A stretch of 64,000 nucleotides of DNA, from contig CM041536.1 in the NCBI GenBank assembly GCA_023238725.1, forward strand, positions 10,825,771 to 10,889,770. The letters are read 5' to 3'. The translations under genes and the position numbers were made by a program. Source of the stretch: Scortum barcoo (taxonomy: Eukaryota; Chordata; Actinopteri; Centrarchiformes; Terapontidae). Position 1 is the first letter of the stretch. The number at the start of each line of letters is the position of its first letter. The notes beneath the pieces are model-generated. The model was not told the DNA's origin. It did not search any database and worked only from the letters and a program-made list of their open reading frames with translations. Positions 11,101 through 22,800 of the stretch are shown here, piece after piece.

Positions 11101-14045
11101 AAGAGCACCAGGGGGTTCCTTGCCTCTTGACCTCGCATGTATAAAAGTGAGGAAACTAGGAGCGGCTGTAGCTGACCACCCTGTAGAGAGAGCAGGGTTG
11201 GGCACTTTTCTGGATTCTGGGCTGTCCTGTCCACAACAATTAGCAGTGAGCTGCAGTAATGAAGAGCTTAAGGTCTGAGGGTCAACACTCCACAGGCTTA
11301 GCTTTTATTGTTCTGGGTGGGTCTTTGATCCTTCACTCCCCCTCTACTTTAACCACAAATAACTAAGAGGCTCCCAAAAGGATTTTTACATTAGAGAGAA
11401 GGGGAAAGGTCTTTATGAGTTTTGACAACTTATCGTTAGATTTTGACACCAGAGTTTGGGGGCCCCACTGAAAGCTTTTTTTATGCAGTTATTTTACTTG
11501 AAAACCAAACCAAAACTGGAATTCAGATCTCCACTTGATACCTTTTTAAAGAGGTGAGTTGAGGGAAAACAGTTGTTTTAGCATTCCACCTTGTTCATGT
11601 CATCTGCGAAACCCAAAACAGTCATTTTCACTGAGAAATTATCATTGGTGTACGTCCAACAGCCTGAAGTTCACTTAAGACTAAAACAAAGCTGAGGTTC
11701 TAAAATCATTGTCAAAAAATGTGAACTTAAAACCATCTGTCCATCTGTTTATTTGAAAGTGCAGTGGAGTAAAAATAGATAAGGATGTAAAATGTAATGT
11801 AAAAGACATCTTTTTTCAACCTCTAAAGAGTCATTATGGGAGTTCCTAACATCCTTACAGCCTAACTGTCTCAAGGTCAAATGGAAGACGGAAGAAAAAA
11901 TAAAAACACAACCTGTGATCATTTGTTTTATTCAGTGTTTCAGTGTTGTTTAACTGTAGTAGGGTGAACTGAAGTGGATTTCCTCGTGCGGTCTGCTGTT
12001 AAAAAAAAGCACACATTTCTTCATAACTCATCATGAAGAGTCTGAACTGCTGTAGCTAATTTGGATATGAGGAAATTTATGAAAAAAAGCTTTCATAAGG
12101 ACTTTGGCACTTTGATACCAAGGAAAATGCAAAACATATGGTGTCCAACATAGAGGACACTAATTGGTTATCCTCTTAATTAAGGGGTTATCTTCTTTAC
12201 TCTAACATTGATTCATTGCTGCTGTGTTAGAAACAAAAGTCTATCACAGCATGTCTCATATTACAGGATGATACTATGTGCATCTGTTTGCCTCACAACA
12301 GTCATACTGCAACAAGATTCAGGCGCTGTGCTTTTAACCACTGCCCTTTTAACTTTGGGAAACCTCAAGCTAAGACAGCCATGCCTCTCTGTCTGTCCTC
12401 AAAACTTCTATAAATACATACTGCCTTAGCACAGCAAATTTATCCTAATTATTTTTAATTGAATGCCTTTCAAGCGGCTTCGAGTCCTCTACTGACTGGG
12501 CATCCTGCTTTATCGAAGTGAGCAGTGCAAGTCAGAGCAATCAAGCAATCCAGCCTCTTCTCCCAAGGATATGATCTAATAACACTCACTCCATGCAGTA
12601 GGTGCTTTAATCACAGCACTCACAGCAGCTGAAGTGAGAACATTTTAGCTCACATTGCCCAGTAGGATCACATCCATATCCTACCAGTGCCATAAACCAG
12701 ACTGCATGTTACACGTTTCAGCTCCAGCTCCCGTGCCCATGTCCTTGTCACATATTTAACTCTTACACATGCGACTATTTGGTGACATTTTAAACGCAAA
12801 TGCTTGAAGATCACACATATTTTTTTAGATACTTTCTAAATGCCAGCACATCACAAGAAACCTAAATCTACAGCAGTTCAGCATGAAATCTTCTTGGTCC
12901 CCTAAACAAATCCAACTGCAAATCACCAAACAGGGCCTTCCAGTGATAATTAATCCCCTTGTTAATTCTCATAAATCTAATCCTATTACACAGGAAGGAA
13001 CTTGGGCACAACGTTAGAGAGGGCCAGTGGGTACTGATTAACGCTTTCAAACTATCAGGTGAGTACTCTTAACTAGCATAAAAATAAAAAAAAGAATTTG
13101 GCCGTGGTGGAACTCCTCAATACCACGTGGACATTGACTGGAGGTATGAACAGCCCTACCTACAAAAGCTGAGCTGAATAAGCAGAATAGGCAGTTTGAG
13201 AGTGGGCATGTGGAGGGCAGCAGGAGAAAAGACAACAAAAAAAGACTAAACAGGGGCTTTGCGGTTCCCGAGAGGCCACATGAAATGCAGCACAGCAACA
13301 TGAAGCAATGTCCTATCACAAAACAGCAATACCTGGACTACTGTGATATCCCTAAATAATGGACATATTATTCACGAAAAGGTGAGGAAATCTTGCGTCA
13401 CAACACAATCATTACAAAGAACAACGCTGGTAGCTGCAGCTTTATGCCTGTTAAAGCCTTGACTTTCACCTCAGACAGAAAACAGCTGCTCATACGGCTA
13501 CAAATCAGATTTTTTTTTTCCCCCACAAACAATTCAATTAGCAGCCCCCTGAAAGCAGCTGCGCCAGTGTGCAATGTGTGTCAAGGTGACACAGCTGAAT
13601 GGGTTATTCAAGCAGAATTCAGAGCCATGGAAACAAGCTGCCGTCTCAAGGAACAACTGAAATGTTGTAGTTATGGAGAAAATTTGAGAAGTTGCTGGGA
13701 AAAAAAACTGCAATGCACCGTAGTTGTCTAAAATATGTTGCAACTCATGTTGTTCCTCGTCACGCAAAAAGGGCCGGTTCTTTAAAAAAGTCTATTTATG
13801 AAACAGAAATTCCAAACATTACATCAACCACATGTCTGAAGTTTCTATCGTCACTTTCACTGTCAGTAAAACTTCCCTTGTTAACAATTCTATGTTCAAT
13901 TTCAGGCTTCATTAAAGGCACCAGTAGGCTAGCATTCAATGTGGCTTTCAAGGCAGATAAAGTACATGGAAGAAACCCAAAGGCTGTCTGTTGCAAGAAC
14001 TCTATAATGAAAGGCTCCAACGATATTTGTGTTTTTATTTCCTTC

Positions 14046-14082
14046 TATGGATGTGATTTGAGAGACACAAATCACATCCATA
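14046..14082. repeat. perfect inverted repeat, 15-bp arms
   Basis: TATGGATGTGATTTG, loop AGAGACA, CAAATCACATCCATA. A flawless 15-bp stem with a 7-base loop within intron 3. It is too short for a typical microRNA precursor. Confidence 0.93.
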
Positions 14083-16822
14083 CTGTGTAGCTATGTAGGT
14101 CCATCGCAGGACAAAGAGCAGAAGTGCAGCACCCAAAATAGTACTCACTCTTCTAATCAGGGTCATCTTCTTAAAGACATAGATGGAAGAAAGGCTGTGA
14201 AGCTGCAGGCTATAAAAAAACATGGCAAATGGCATGATTAAACTATTGATTAACATTTCTTAAAGTCATGTGTTGTGTGTCAGCTTTACAGACTAAATTA
14301 ATCGTCAGAAGTGGGAAGTAATGACTGCTCTCATCTGCCTATTTCCCTTTTTACCACACACTGGAGTAAGAAGGCAAATTAACTGAGAAGCATTTGAATT
14401 CATGCAAAAAGTCTAAATGTTTCTCATAAAATGATCTGCACACCTACGCTAGTGACATGACCCTCCTGATATTTTCTTACAAAATGTCTGAACACACATT
14501 CCCATCATGTAAAATAAACATGAAGCAAACGTTAGAGAAAGCTACTGACAGGCAACTTCTGATATTCATTTTCTCCATATCTCAGTAACATGCAAACATT
14601 TGACGCGTGTTTCGAATGTATACGTCAACCAGCCGGAAATTGGCTGTGGTCACCTCTCTGCAGTTTTTTAGCATTTTGCTGGTTGATCTTTCATGACTAA
14701 AAGGCTGAAATCACATGCGGCTCCACCCTCCTCTCCCTTTGAAGTCTTCAGCTCAGTGAGTGCTGGTGCAGGTCCAGCAGTTAGTAACAGGGCATCTGTG
14801 CATCTCCATAACTGCTGACCAGCTCTCACCAATGACTTCCATATATACTATTTATCTAGATGGCCCTGGTCTGAATACATTTGCTCCATCCAAGATTTTT
14901 TTTTATTTATTATTTCTTACACTCAACACTATCGAACTGGCATGCGTAAAAGGTCAAGAATAATGGCGCAACACCTCTCTGAAAAATCATACAGAATGAT
15001 AAAATGACTCTCTTAGACAGATGTTAGTTTTTGACTGCAATGGTGTTTGGCAGTCAACTCAAGTGTTGAATGACGGAGCGCCCCACCCATCCCAGGCTGA
15101 ACACCACAAATAAACTCTGCCTGTAGGAAACACTGCTGAAGCGCAGATAATTTCAGGTCTGTAGGAAACACTGAACACTGAGGACAATGGTCACTGAATG
15201 AGCTCATAGAGAGTGAATAAGCACTAAGGACAGCACAGCAGTTCCTTCTCAGCTTGTGAGTTTGAAAAGTTTCATCCAAATCTTTAGGTTTTGCACTGTG
15301 ATAACACTACACACATGCTAAACCATGCTATGCTATATGTAGGATTTTAAATACATATAAGGTGCTTTTGTTAAACATTACAAACAACTGTGCTCCAGAC
15401 AGGCAGGGTCTATATGACAGGAACACTTCACTCAAAACGTAAAGGATCAAAATGGTCTTCAGATTTGCCGTACTTTCACATGCAGATACAGACATAGTGG
15501 CTGGCTCTATGGATGGTTGTCTAAGGCTCCTGTACACATGACAGTTCAACAAAATATGCCAGCACACGTCATGCCTCAAAACCTACTGGATAATGAGGAA
15601 CAGGATCTACTGCTCCCAGTGTCTTTCCAGGAATTCTAGCATAAACCATACGCCTAAAACAGCAAACAAAATAAAATACACATTGCTCAGCAGATCTGGT
15701 GGTTGTGATCTGATCTATATTGGTCATTGGAGAGGGAACACAGTCCGCCGCACATCACTGCAGGAGAAACAGCAGGCAATAATTATCACTTAACAGATTG
15801 TGATCAACAGATAAGAGCTTTTAAAGACCACGGAGAACCACTGTGCAGCTCAGACAAAAAGAAAAAAGGAGATTAAAATGCTTCTTCAATAACTGCAAAC
15901 AGTGTGATAAACTTGGCAGGACGGGCTCTCTGTTCTGATGGAGAACAGATTAACATCAGCATCAAACTGCGCTCAATTTCAAGAGAATAAAGAGACAAAA
16001 CAAAAACTGAAACAGAAAGTCTCAAGTATTTCGCCCCCCTCAGGTGTGTGCTTTTCACTCTTGTGTACAGTCCCTGGAAACCCCTGGAGCTCATCTTTAC
16101 TGACCGACAAAATACAAGTCTTTTAAACTCTGAACGATGAAAAATGTCATATTTGAACTGCAGTTTCCTTTTAGGCAGTGCAAGTCCACAGTGGAGTAGA
16201 AAAGATGCGCCTGTCCAATGCCTAAAATGGAAGATTACTACAAAAAGAAATACCCCCATAAAAAGACCCGCACAACTAATACATCATTTATGTATTTCTA
16301 TGTCAACTCAAAGTATACAGACCACCCCCTCCTTTAACTTGACAACACAGCGGACAAGGTGATGAGAAAACAAGAAGGTATGATAGTGCCCAGCGCACAA
16401 GACGCTGTTTGCACATCAAGCCATGTGAGGGGAGGCAGGAGCTGCTTCCATGACTGCAACACAGGAGGCAATCACAGGGGCTGCATCTAAACAGCATTTA
16501 GACACCACCAGTCCTCACAGTCTGCACAATGACCTCCCCTCCAAACGCACACCTCGATTACAATCGCGTTAAAGAGCGAACCGCACACACACATACACAA
16601 CAACAACAACAATCACTGCAGGGGGGTTTTTTCACTTACAATGAAGAGCTTCCACAAATGTCCAAGTCCAAAAAAAAAAAAACAAGTAGTCGGTTTTTTT
16701 TTAATCCAAACGTGAGCTTCAGATGTAGCGATGAGGAGTTTGTGTGGACTTTGAGGAAGCGTGCGGAGAGGTGCGCTCGGTCCGAGGCTCTCGCGCTGAC
16801 TGCCGCGCGTAGTAGAGACAGA

Positions 16823-16823
<1 letters not shown>

Positions 16824-16868
<45 letters not shown>
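16824..16868. repeat. (CA)n microsatellite
   Basis: About 22 uninterrupted units inside the intronic CpG-rich block. Confidence 0.98.
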
Positions 16869-16870
<2 letters not shown>

Positions 16871-17002
16871 GAAACCCGAGAGGCCGATGATGTCACGGTC
16901 CGGATGTTAAAAAGAAGCAAGCAAGGTGGTCGGTGTCCTTTTTGTTATTCTTTTTTGTTATTCCCTCCCGGCGCAATTACGAGCCGAGCGACCAGTGGAT
17001 GA

Positions 17003-17031
<29 letters not shown>
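17003..17031. repeat. (AC)n microsatellite
   Basis: About 14 units, the second CA repeat of the CpG-rich block. Confidence 0.97.
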
Positions 17032-17033
<2 letters not shown>

Positions 17034-18059
17034 ATGATGATACGGAGCATCTACAATAAAAGCCCATACTGTACTTTCCTCTGCAGCGGCCACGCAGGAT
17101 TTCTCCTTTAACTCACACACGTGGAGGAAATGTTAGAAACTGAAGGAAAAAAAAAGAGAGAACACCAGAGCAGCTAAAATGCTAAAACCGCATGGGAGGA
17201 CTGAAGTGACACCAGATCCCGGATTTAAACTCGCCCCGTTGTTTATTTGGGACTGTATCCAAGCGCGTCAATAATATGCGCATAAATGACTGCGAGCTTT
17301 ATTTCCTCGCCGAGCTGTGTTATTTCTGGCGTTTACTGCTTAAAACACACGACTGTGGGTAGCTGCACCTCCCTCTGCTCATTCTTTAGCATGTCCTAAC
17401 AAGGAGAACATGTTGAAAAATGAACTATTGCTGCAATAGGCTAAAAAAAAAAGGAGAGGGGGGGGTCATTCTGAAAATATTTGAAATCATCCTGATAAAA
17501 GTGTGATAAATGTGTTGTGAAAGACTGTGACCACTGTTCAAGGCGCTGTGTTACACTAACTTGGGTCTGGTTTCCACTCCCGTGTCCCTCCCAAGTCGCT
17601 GGAGCTGGTTGGAGCTTGTTAGTTTCAATGGGACGAAGGGAGAGAAAGAACTGAATATCAAGTAGGTTCAGCAGGGAGCCTGAAGCTATTGAGGACATGA
17701 AAGGCTGGACAATGACCTCGGCCCCAACCTAGAAGACAAACAGCTCCTCCGCTCATCAACCTGCTGAGTGCAGTCAATGGTGCGGGAAGACACCCAGAGA
17801 CCGTCAATACTCCCTCACTGACTACTTTTCTCCCCCAGTTCCCTCCCTTTTAGAGATACTTAAGCATTTTTTAAGAGTGTCCTTTTGCTCTTGAAGTCAT
17901 TTGAGTTTGAACAAAAGCTGAACACAAATGCATGTTTTATGGTTTGAAAACAGAGTAAAGAGGCATTACAGATTTTAACACCATCAGTAATACGTAAACT
18001 ACTTTGACCAGCTCTACTACATAAATAATGCATCGTGCTTCCATTATAAAGCAGAGGAA

Positions 18060-18240
18060 GCGCGTGGTGGCGGTCGGGTGTGGGGGGGTGGTCATTAAAA
18101 CATTCAGTCCTTCAGCTATCCTTGGTCCTCCAGGGAAGGGCTCCCATCCTGGAGCTTGGAGCCAGGGGATATGGCCACCACCTGGGGCACAGAATGGATA
18201 CCGTGCCCCGAGAGGAAGGAGAGAGAGAGAGAGAGGGAAA
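18060..18240. other. GC-rich patch ending in a GA tract
   Basis: Locally GC-rich sequence (for example CCTGGAGCTTGGAGCCAGGG near 18150) followed by a short GA microsatellite at about 18219-18236. It is open on both strands, giving proline/glycine-rich translations with no recognisable domain. I cannot say whether it is a repeat or a regulatory patch. Confidence 0.35.
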
Positions 18241-19530
18241 AATGAGTATCTGGATGATATGTGATATGATATTAGGCAACCCAGCCCATGAAAGACGAAT
18301 TCATGGCCAATAAGAGGCTCCACCGCCCACAGAAAAAAGGTGTCAGAGGGGAAAGTCAAAGCAAGCTGTTCAGCCATCTGTGTGTGTTGCCACAGGAGAG
18401 CGTGGTTTTCTTATCCGGTATAATGAAATCAATGTTTGCTGTCAGCGTCCAAATCAAACAACAGTCTACTGTTATAAAGAAAATTCTTTCCACAAGCATT
18501 GTTCTGAAAAACAGTCTATCAGATCACAGGTTTGATCCTCACTACACCCAAGTTGTGGTTAACAGATATGTTTTTATCAAAGTAGTCTCCTACACAGAGT
18601 TCCTGCTCACTCATTGTAAGTCAGTCTGAGGGCAGTCTGATCAAAAAGGTAAATGTCACCATCACAGCCACGGAGCTTCCCTGAATTGTGAACACATCCA
18701 TCTTCAGAGTGGGTTCAAAATCACAGAGGCTGTAACTTGAATAACTTGAGATGTTTTACATTTTGGTGCCTCTTGGCTAAAAACATCTTGTGGGGAGACC
18801 AGAAGCACCTTTGAAACCAGTCACGATCAAGCCAGCAGCTGAGCATTTTGTTCGGACTGCAACTGTGTGCTATTTGTCATAATTTCCTTTTTTTTTTTTA
18901 TAAATTAGGAAACACGCCAATCTCAGGCTTAATGATGGAAAAATCCAAAAGAGTCTTTACAGCAGTTCATCAGGCATTCAGCGGGAGTGGGAGACCCAAG
19001 TACTGTTCCAAGAATCTGCTCGGGGGGAGTGAAAGACCAAACCAAGGTCAGACAAACTGTGTTTCATCTCAACCCAAAAGCTAACTATGCCTCGTTTTAT
19101 GGCTACACACCATTAGGCTTTATGACAGAGTAAGGACAACATGGTGGGCAAGCTTGGCTCTATTGATGTTATCGCAGCGGTTTGGCTCCACCGCTCCTGT
19201 CTAGCCGTCAAAGCTGAAGGCCTCGTAAGGTAACGATGCACTGTGTGTGACATGTAGAGAAAAAAACACCTGTACAACATAATGCAACCCAGTACAATAG
19301 CCCTGCAAAATACAGTACCACCTTAGAAAAGCTTCTAACATTCAGTCTTTGCTCAGACTGCATCAGACAGGTAATGAGTCATCGCTGTGATGTTCTTTTT
19401 TCAGGTCTGTCTTAAAGAGCGCTATATTGCGTTCCTGATATTTTGTCAATGACTTGCATATAAAAAAGGTAGAAAATATGTGCAGAGATTCATAAATCTA
19501 AAGTTTGGGTAGTTGTGATGCGTACAACAG

Positions 19531-19897
19531 GTCCATCCATCCATTTTCTATACCTGCTTTATCCTGACACACAGGGTCACAGGGGTGTGGTGGATTATTA
19601 TTACTATTATATTATATACTATTATTGGGTGAGACTGGATGCCAGTCAGTCACAGGGCTGACATAGAAAGACAGACAAACCACTCACACTCAATTCACAC
19701 CTTAGGGGCAATTTAGAGTTGCCAATTAGTCTAACCTGCATGTCTTTGGATTGTGGGAGAAAGCTGGAGTACCCAGAGAGAACCCACGCAATAAGGCACA
19801 GGAGAAGAACATGCAAACTCCACACAGAAAGGGGACTGAACCCAGAACCCTCTTGCTGTGAGGCGACAGTGCTAACCACAACCCCACTGTGCCGCCG
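19531..19897 (+). mobile_element. LINE/SINE-like dispersed repeat tail, copy 2
   Basis: Fuller copy of the same repeat. It begins TCCATCCATCCATTTTCTA and contains CACAGGGCTGACATAGA, GGGGCAATTTAGAGTTGCC, CATGTCTTTGGATTGTGGGAG, AACATGCAAACTCCACACAG and TTGCTGTGAGGCGACAGTG, ending GCCGCC. An AT-rich TTATTA-type stretch interrupts it near 19595-19625. Same orientation as copy 1; no coding capacity. Confidence 0.7.
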
Positions 19898-22800
19898 TGT
19901 ACAACAGGTTATGCTAATTAATGTACTATTGTGGCATTGTTTCCAGATGTCAGTCTGTTATTACGTTCTAAGAGCATGCATACCTGGAATTGAATTGTGA
20001 ATCTAAAAAACTGTTGTGCTGTGCAGTACAGTAAAGTACAGTACACTTCAGTGTAACTGGACCAATAGGATAGTCTATGGATGAGGCTGAGAAAGAAAAG
20101 GACATTTAAAAAAAACCCTTCTCCTATACATTGTACCAATTATCAATGAGCAATAGAGCGTTTCTTTTCAGCTACAGCTTGCACTAGAGGCTTCATCCGG
20201 TTCTCAGCTGACAGATGCTGAGGAGAAGCTTTCAGACTCATTAACAGCCCACACAGAGTCAGAGAGAGACAGGAAGGGAGAGGGAATTGCTAAGTGTTCA
20301 CATGTTTATCTACTCTCAGAGGATCCTCTTCTACCTGCCCACTCGCTCTCATCTCTGGCTCTTTCCTCTTCCACCTACACTCCCACGCTCTCTCCTTTGT
20401 CACCGAGGCGCAGGTTATTACCTGCTGGTGTTCAGAACAGCTGCAGGTATACGGTGGCTGCAAGCAAGAGTGGCCTGAGGTCTATGGCGAAGAAGACGAG
20501 CCTGAATCAGAGCATTTGCCAACGCTCTGCAGGGGCCTCTGTTCCAACTGAGTGGTGGCGAAAGAATACCGCATGCATAAACAGTTCTGTTAGCAGCTTG
20601 TCTTCAGGGAGACAGAGAGAGGATGGGCAGAAATGGCCACCCTCTTGGTGCGCTGGTGTGTGAGTGTGTAGAAAAAGGGGGTGTCTCCTGCTCCAATAAT
20701 TAGCTGTGTGTGTCAAATGGAGCTGAAAAACAACAATGAACTCCTGGGGGCCTGAGCAGTCACATCCACAGACACAAGACTGACATCTAGTCACTCCAAT
20801 GACACTAGTGAATTGAAGTCTGCTTTATTTCAATTTCAAAAGACTTCACAGAGGTTACATGTACAATGAATATTAACTTCTGCTAAAAGATCACATGCAT
20901 GCTCATATAGTCATGTTTGTTATGGAATGACACACTGGATAACATTCAAAAGACTTCTACCTAATTTATAACAAGCCATGGTATGCGCCAGGGAAGATAC
21001 CAGCCACGGTTGACGCTATCCAACACGATTCCCAAAGTACACAACAGCAGAGAGAAACCTCTTGAGCTGTTTCCATCTCTGCGATGGAGACATGATGGTT
21101 GGGAATTGAGAAATCTCACAACAAGGCAGGTTTTATCATCTGACTCGACCGCTGGGATGAAAGCGTTTGCATCTGATACCAAGTGAAAGCTTTTCTTTCA
21201 AAGCACATAAAATGACTTTTTCCACTGTGTACCACAAAAGTGAATGAAAAGGTCAGCCTGGTTGATTCTTACTTTATTTTCTACTTTATTTTCTAAATAT
21301 CTCAATAGTGACACGATCCTTCACAGTGTAAAGATACTAATGACGGATAAGAAACTGCACTTAACAGATTTATCCATGACTCTATTCATAATGCTTTTTT
21401 GGATGGATATAATGAAAGGAAATATGTGTTTATACTAGCACACTGAAGAAAAGACTAATTAAAAAGGATAAAAAAAATTGCAGAGGCTAACAAAATGGGC
21501 CAATCAATGTGGAAGCGAAGCTCACAGTCCCCCAAGGCTGCCAGGAAGTTTGAGAGAGCTGAATCCTCTCATGAATTACAACACCCCGCAGACCATGATC
21601 ATATGAGCCAGCCAAAAATTACTGTGCTAATGACACATTGAAAATCGATAGGCAGCTTCTAGGATCTGTCTCATAAAAGTACAAGAAGTAGAAGATTTGC
21701 TAGTTGGAGGCTCAGGCAATGTGCAGTCCAGGTAGTACACCAAGTCAAGTCACAGCAGTGACGAGGCAAAAGAGCATAATGGCCCTGGTGAGTGACATCA
21801 GAGAAGGTCAGCAGAGAACAGAGGGGTCGGGCAGACTCGCTTCGCTGCTCAGGCTGCTTTGTGAGCCTTGGCAGCACTGACGATCACAAATTCCAAAGTT
21901 TTCAAGTCAAAAACACCAATGGTGATGCGCTCTAGCATGAGCCCTCGCTCGTCCCAGCCCCCTTCAACAAAACTACTCAGCCAACTCTGGATTGCTGGCT
22001 GACCAAGCTTGACTTTATTTTTCCATTAAATTCAATATCAGCAAAGTGTACAGAGGCTCCCAACTGCAGTTATCCAAGAAATATTTATAGATGCTTTACA
22101 TCTCGGATCATAAAGCTGACAGCATCAGCCTGTCAACTCTGTCAAGCAACCAAACACAGAGGTAATTATTTGGTTATGAAAAATTTATAGTTAAACCGTT
22201 CAGGATAAACACAAAAACCTGAGTAACCTTGAGTAAGCACGGCATCAATCTGTGGGGCTTCAGTTTTGCAGAACGATGATACAAATATGTCATACTGTGT
22301 CATGTGGAAAAAAACTCAGAAAAGGTTGTTGGAATCTGATCAAGTCATATAAACTGTATGCTCTGAGCAGAGAGATCATTCTTTTTATAGCTTGTTTTAT
22401 GTGTATAAATAAAAGGGGAGGTGGTCTTGTGCATACATCACAACACTAAAACTGTAAGTAGACTGGAAATTCAGTCTCTTCTCCAAACCACTGCCCTCTA
22501 ACTGTAACTTAACATGCAACTGAATTCTGTGGGTTTGCAGTAACAGATATGTTGCAGACTAAAGACTGTGAATAGTAAAAACAATGTAAAAGAAGATTCA
22601 CATAACTGGATCAAACGAAGCCTAACAATATATTTGATAGAACAGTTCGATTAATATGCATGTCTCTCTATGTGCACAATGGTGTCTTTCTATGGTCATA
22701 TTAGAAATAAATTACTTAATAATGGAGTTGCAGAGCTGAATAAGAAAACCAAAGACAAGGCAAAGTTTTCTAAAGAGAGCAAGGTAAAATTTACCACAGT

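Larger units (their letters stand above)
16540..17350. promoter_or_regulatory. intronic CpG-rich block, candidate alternative promoter
   Basis: An isolated CpG-dense stretch inside the 40 kb intron 3. Examples are the run of CpGs around 16757-16810, the CCGG-rich bases near 16895-16990, and GCGCG and GCGCA near 17262-17282. Two CA repeats interrupt it. On the gene's own strand a donor-like GTAAGTG begins at 16639, at the downstream edge of the block, so a non-coding first exon ending at 16640 and spliced to plekha5 exon 4 is conceivable. The transcript would skip both WW1 and half of WW2. No convincing coding sequence is present, and an antisense RNA start is equally possible. Confidence 0.45.

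Noticed and set aside
16529..17002. 157-codon open frame on the plus strand
   Set aside because: It is sustained by CpG-rich sequence and a CA repeat (His-Thr run); no domain and no supporting splice signals.
17937..18377. 146-codon open frame on the minus strand over the GC-rich patch
   Set aside because: Proline/glycine-rich and low-complexity translation including a Ser-Leu run from the GA tract; no homology recognised.
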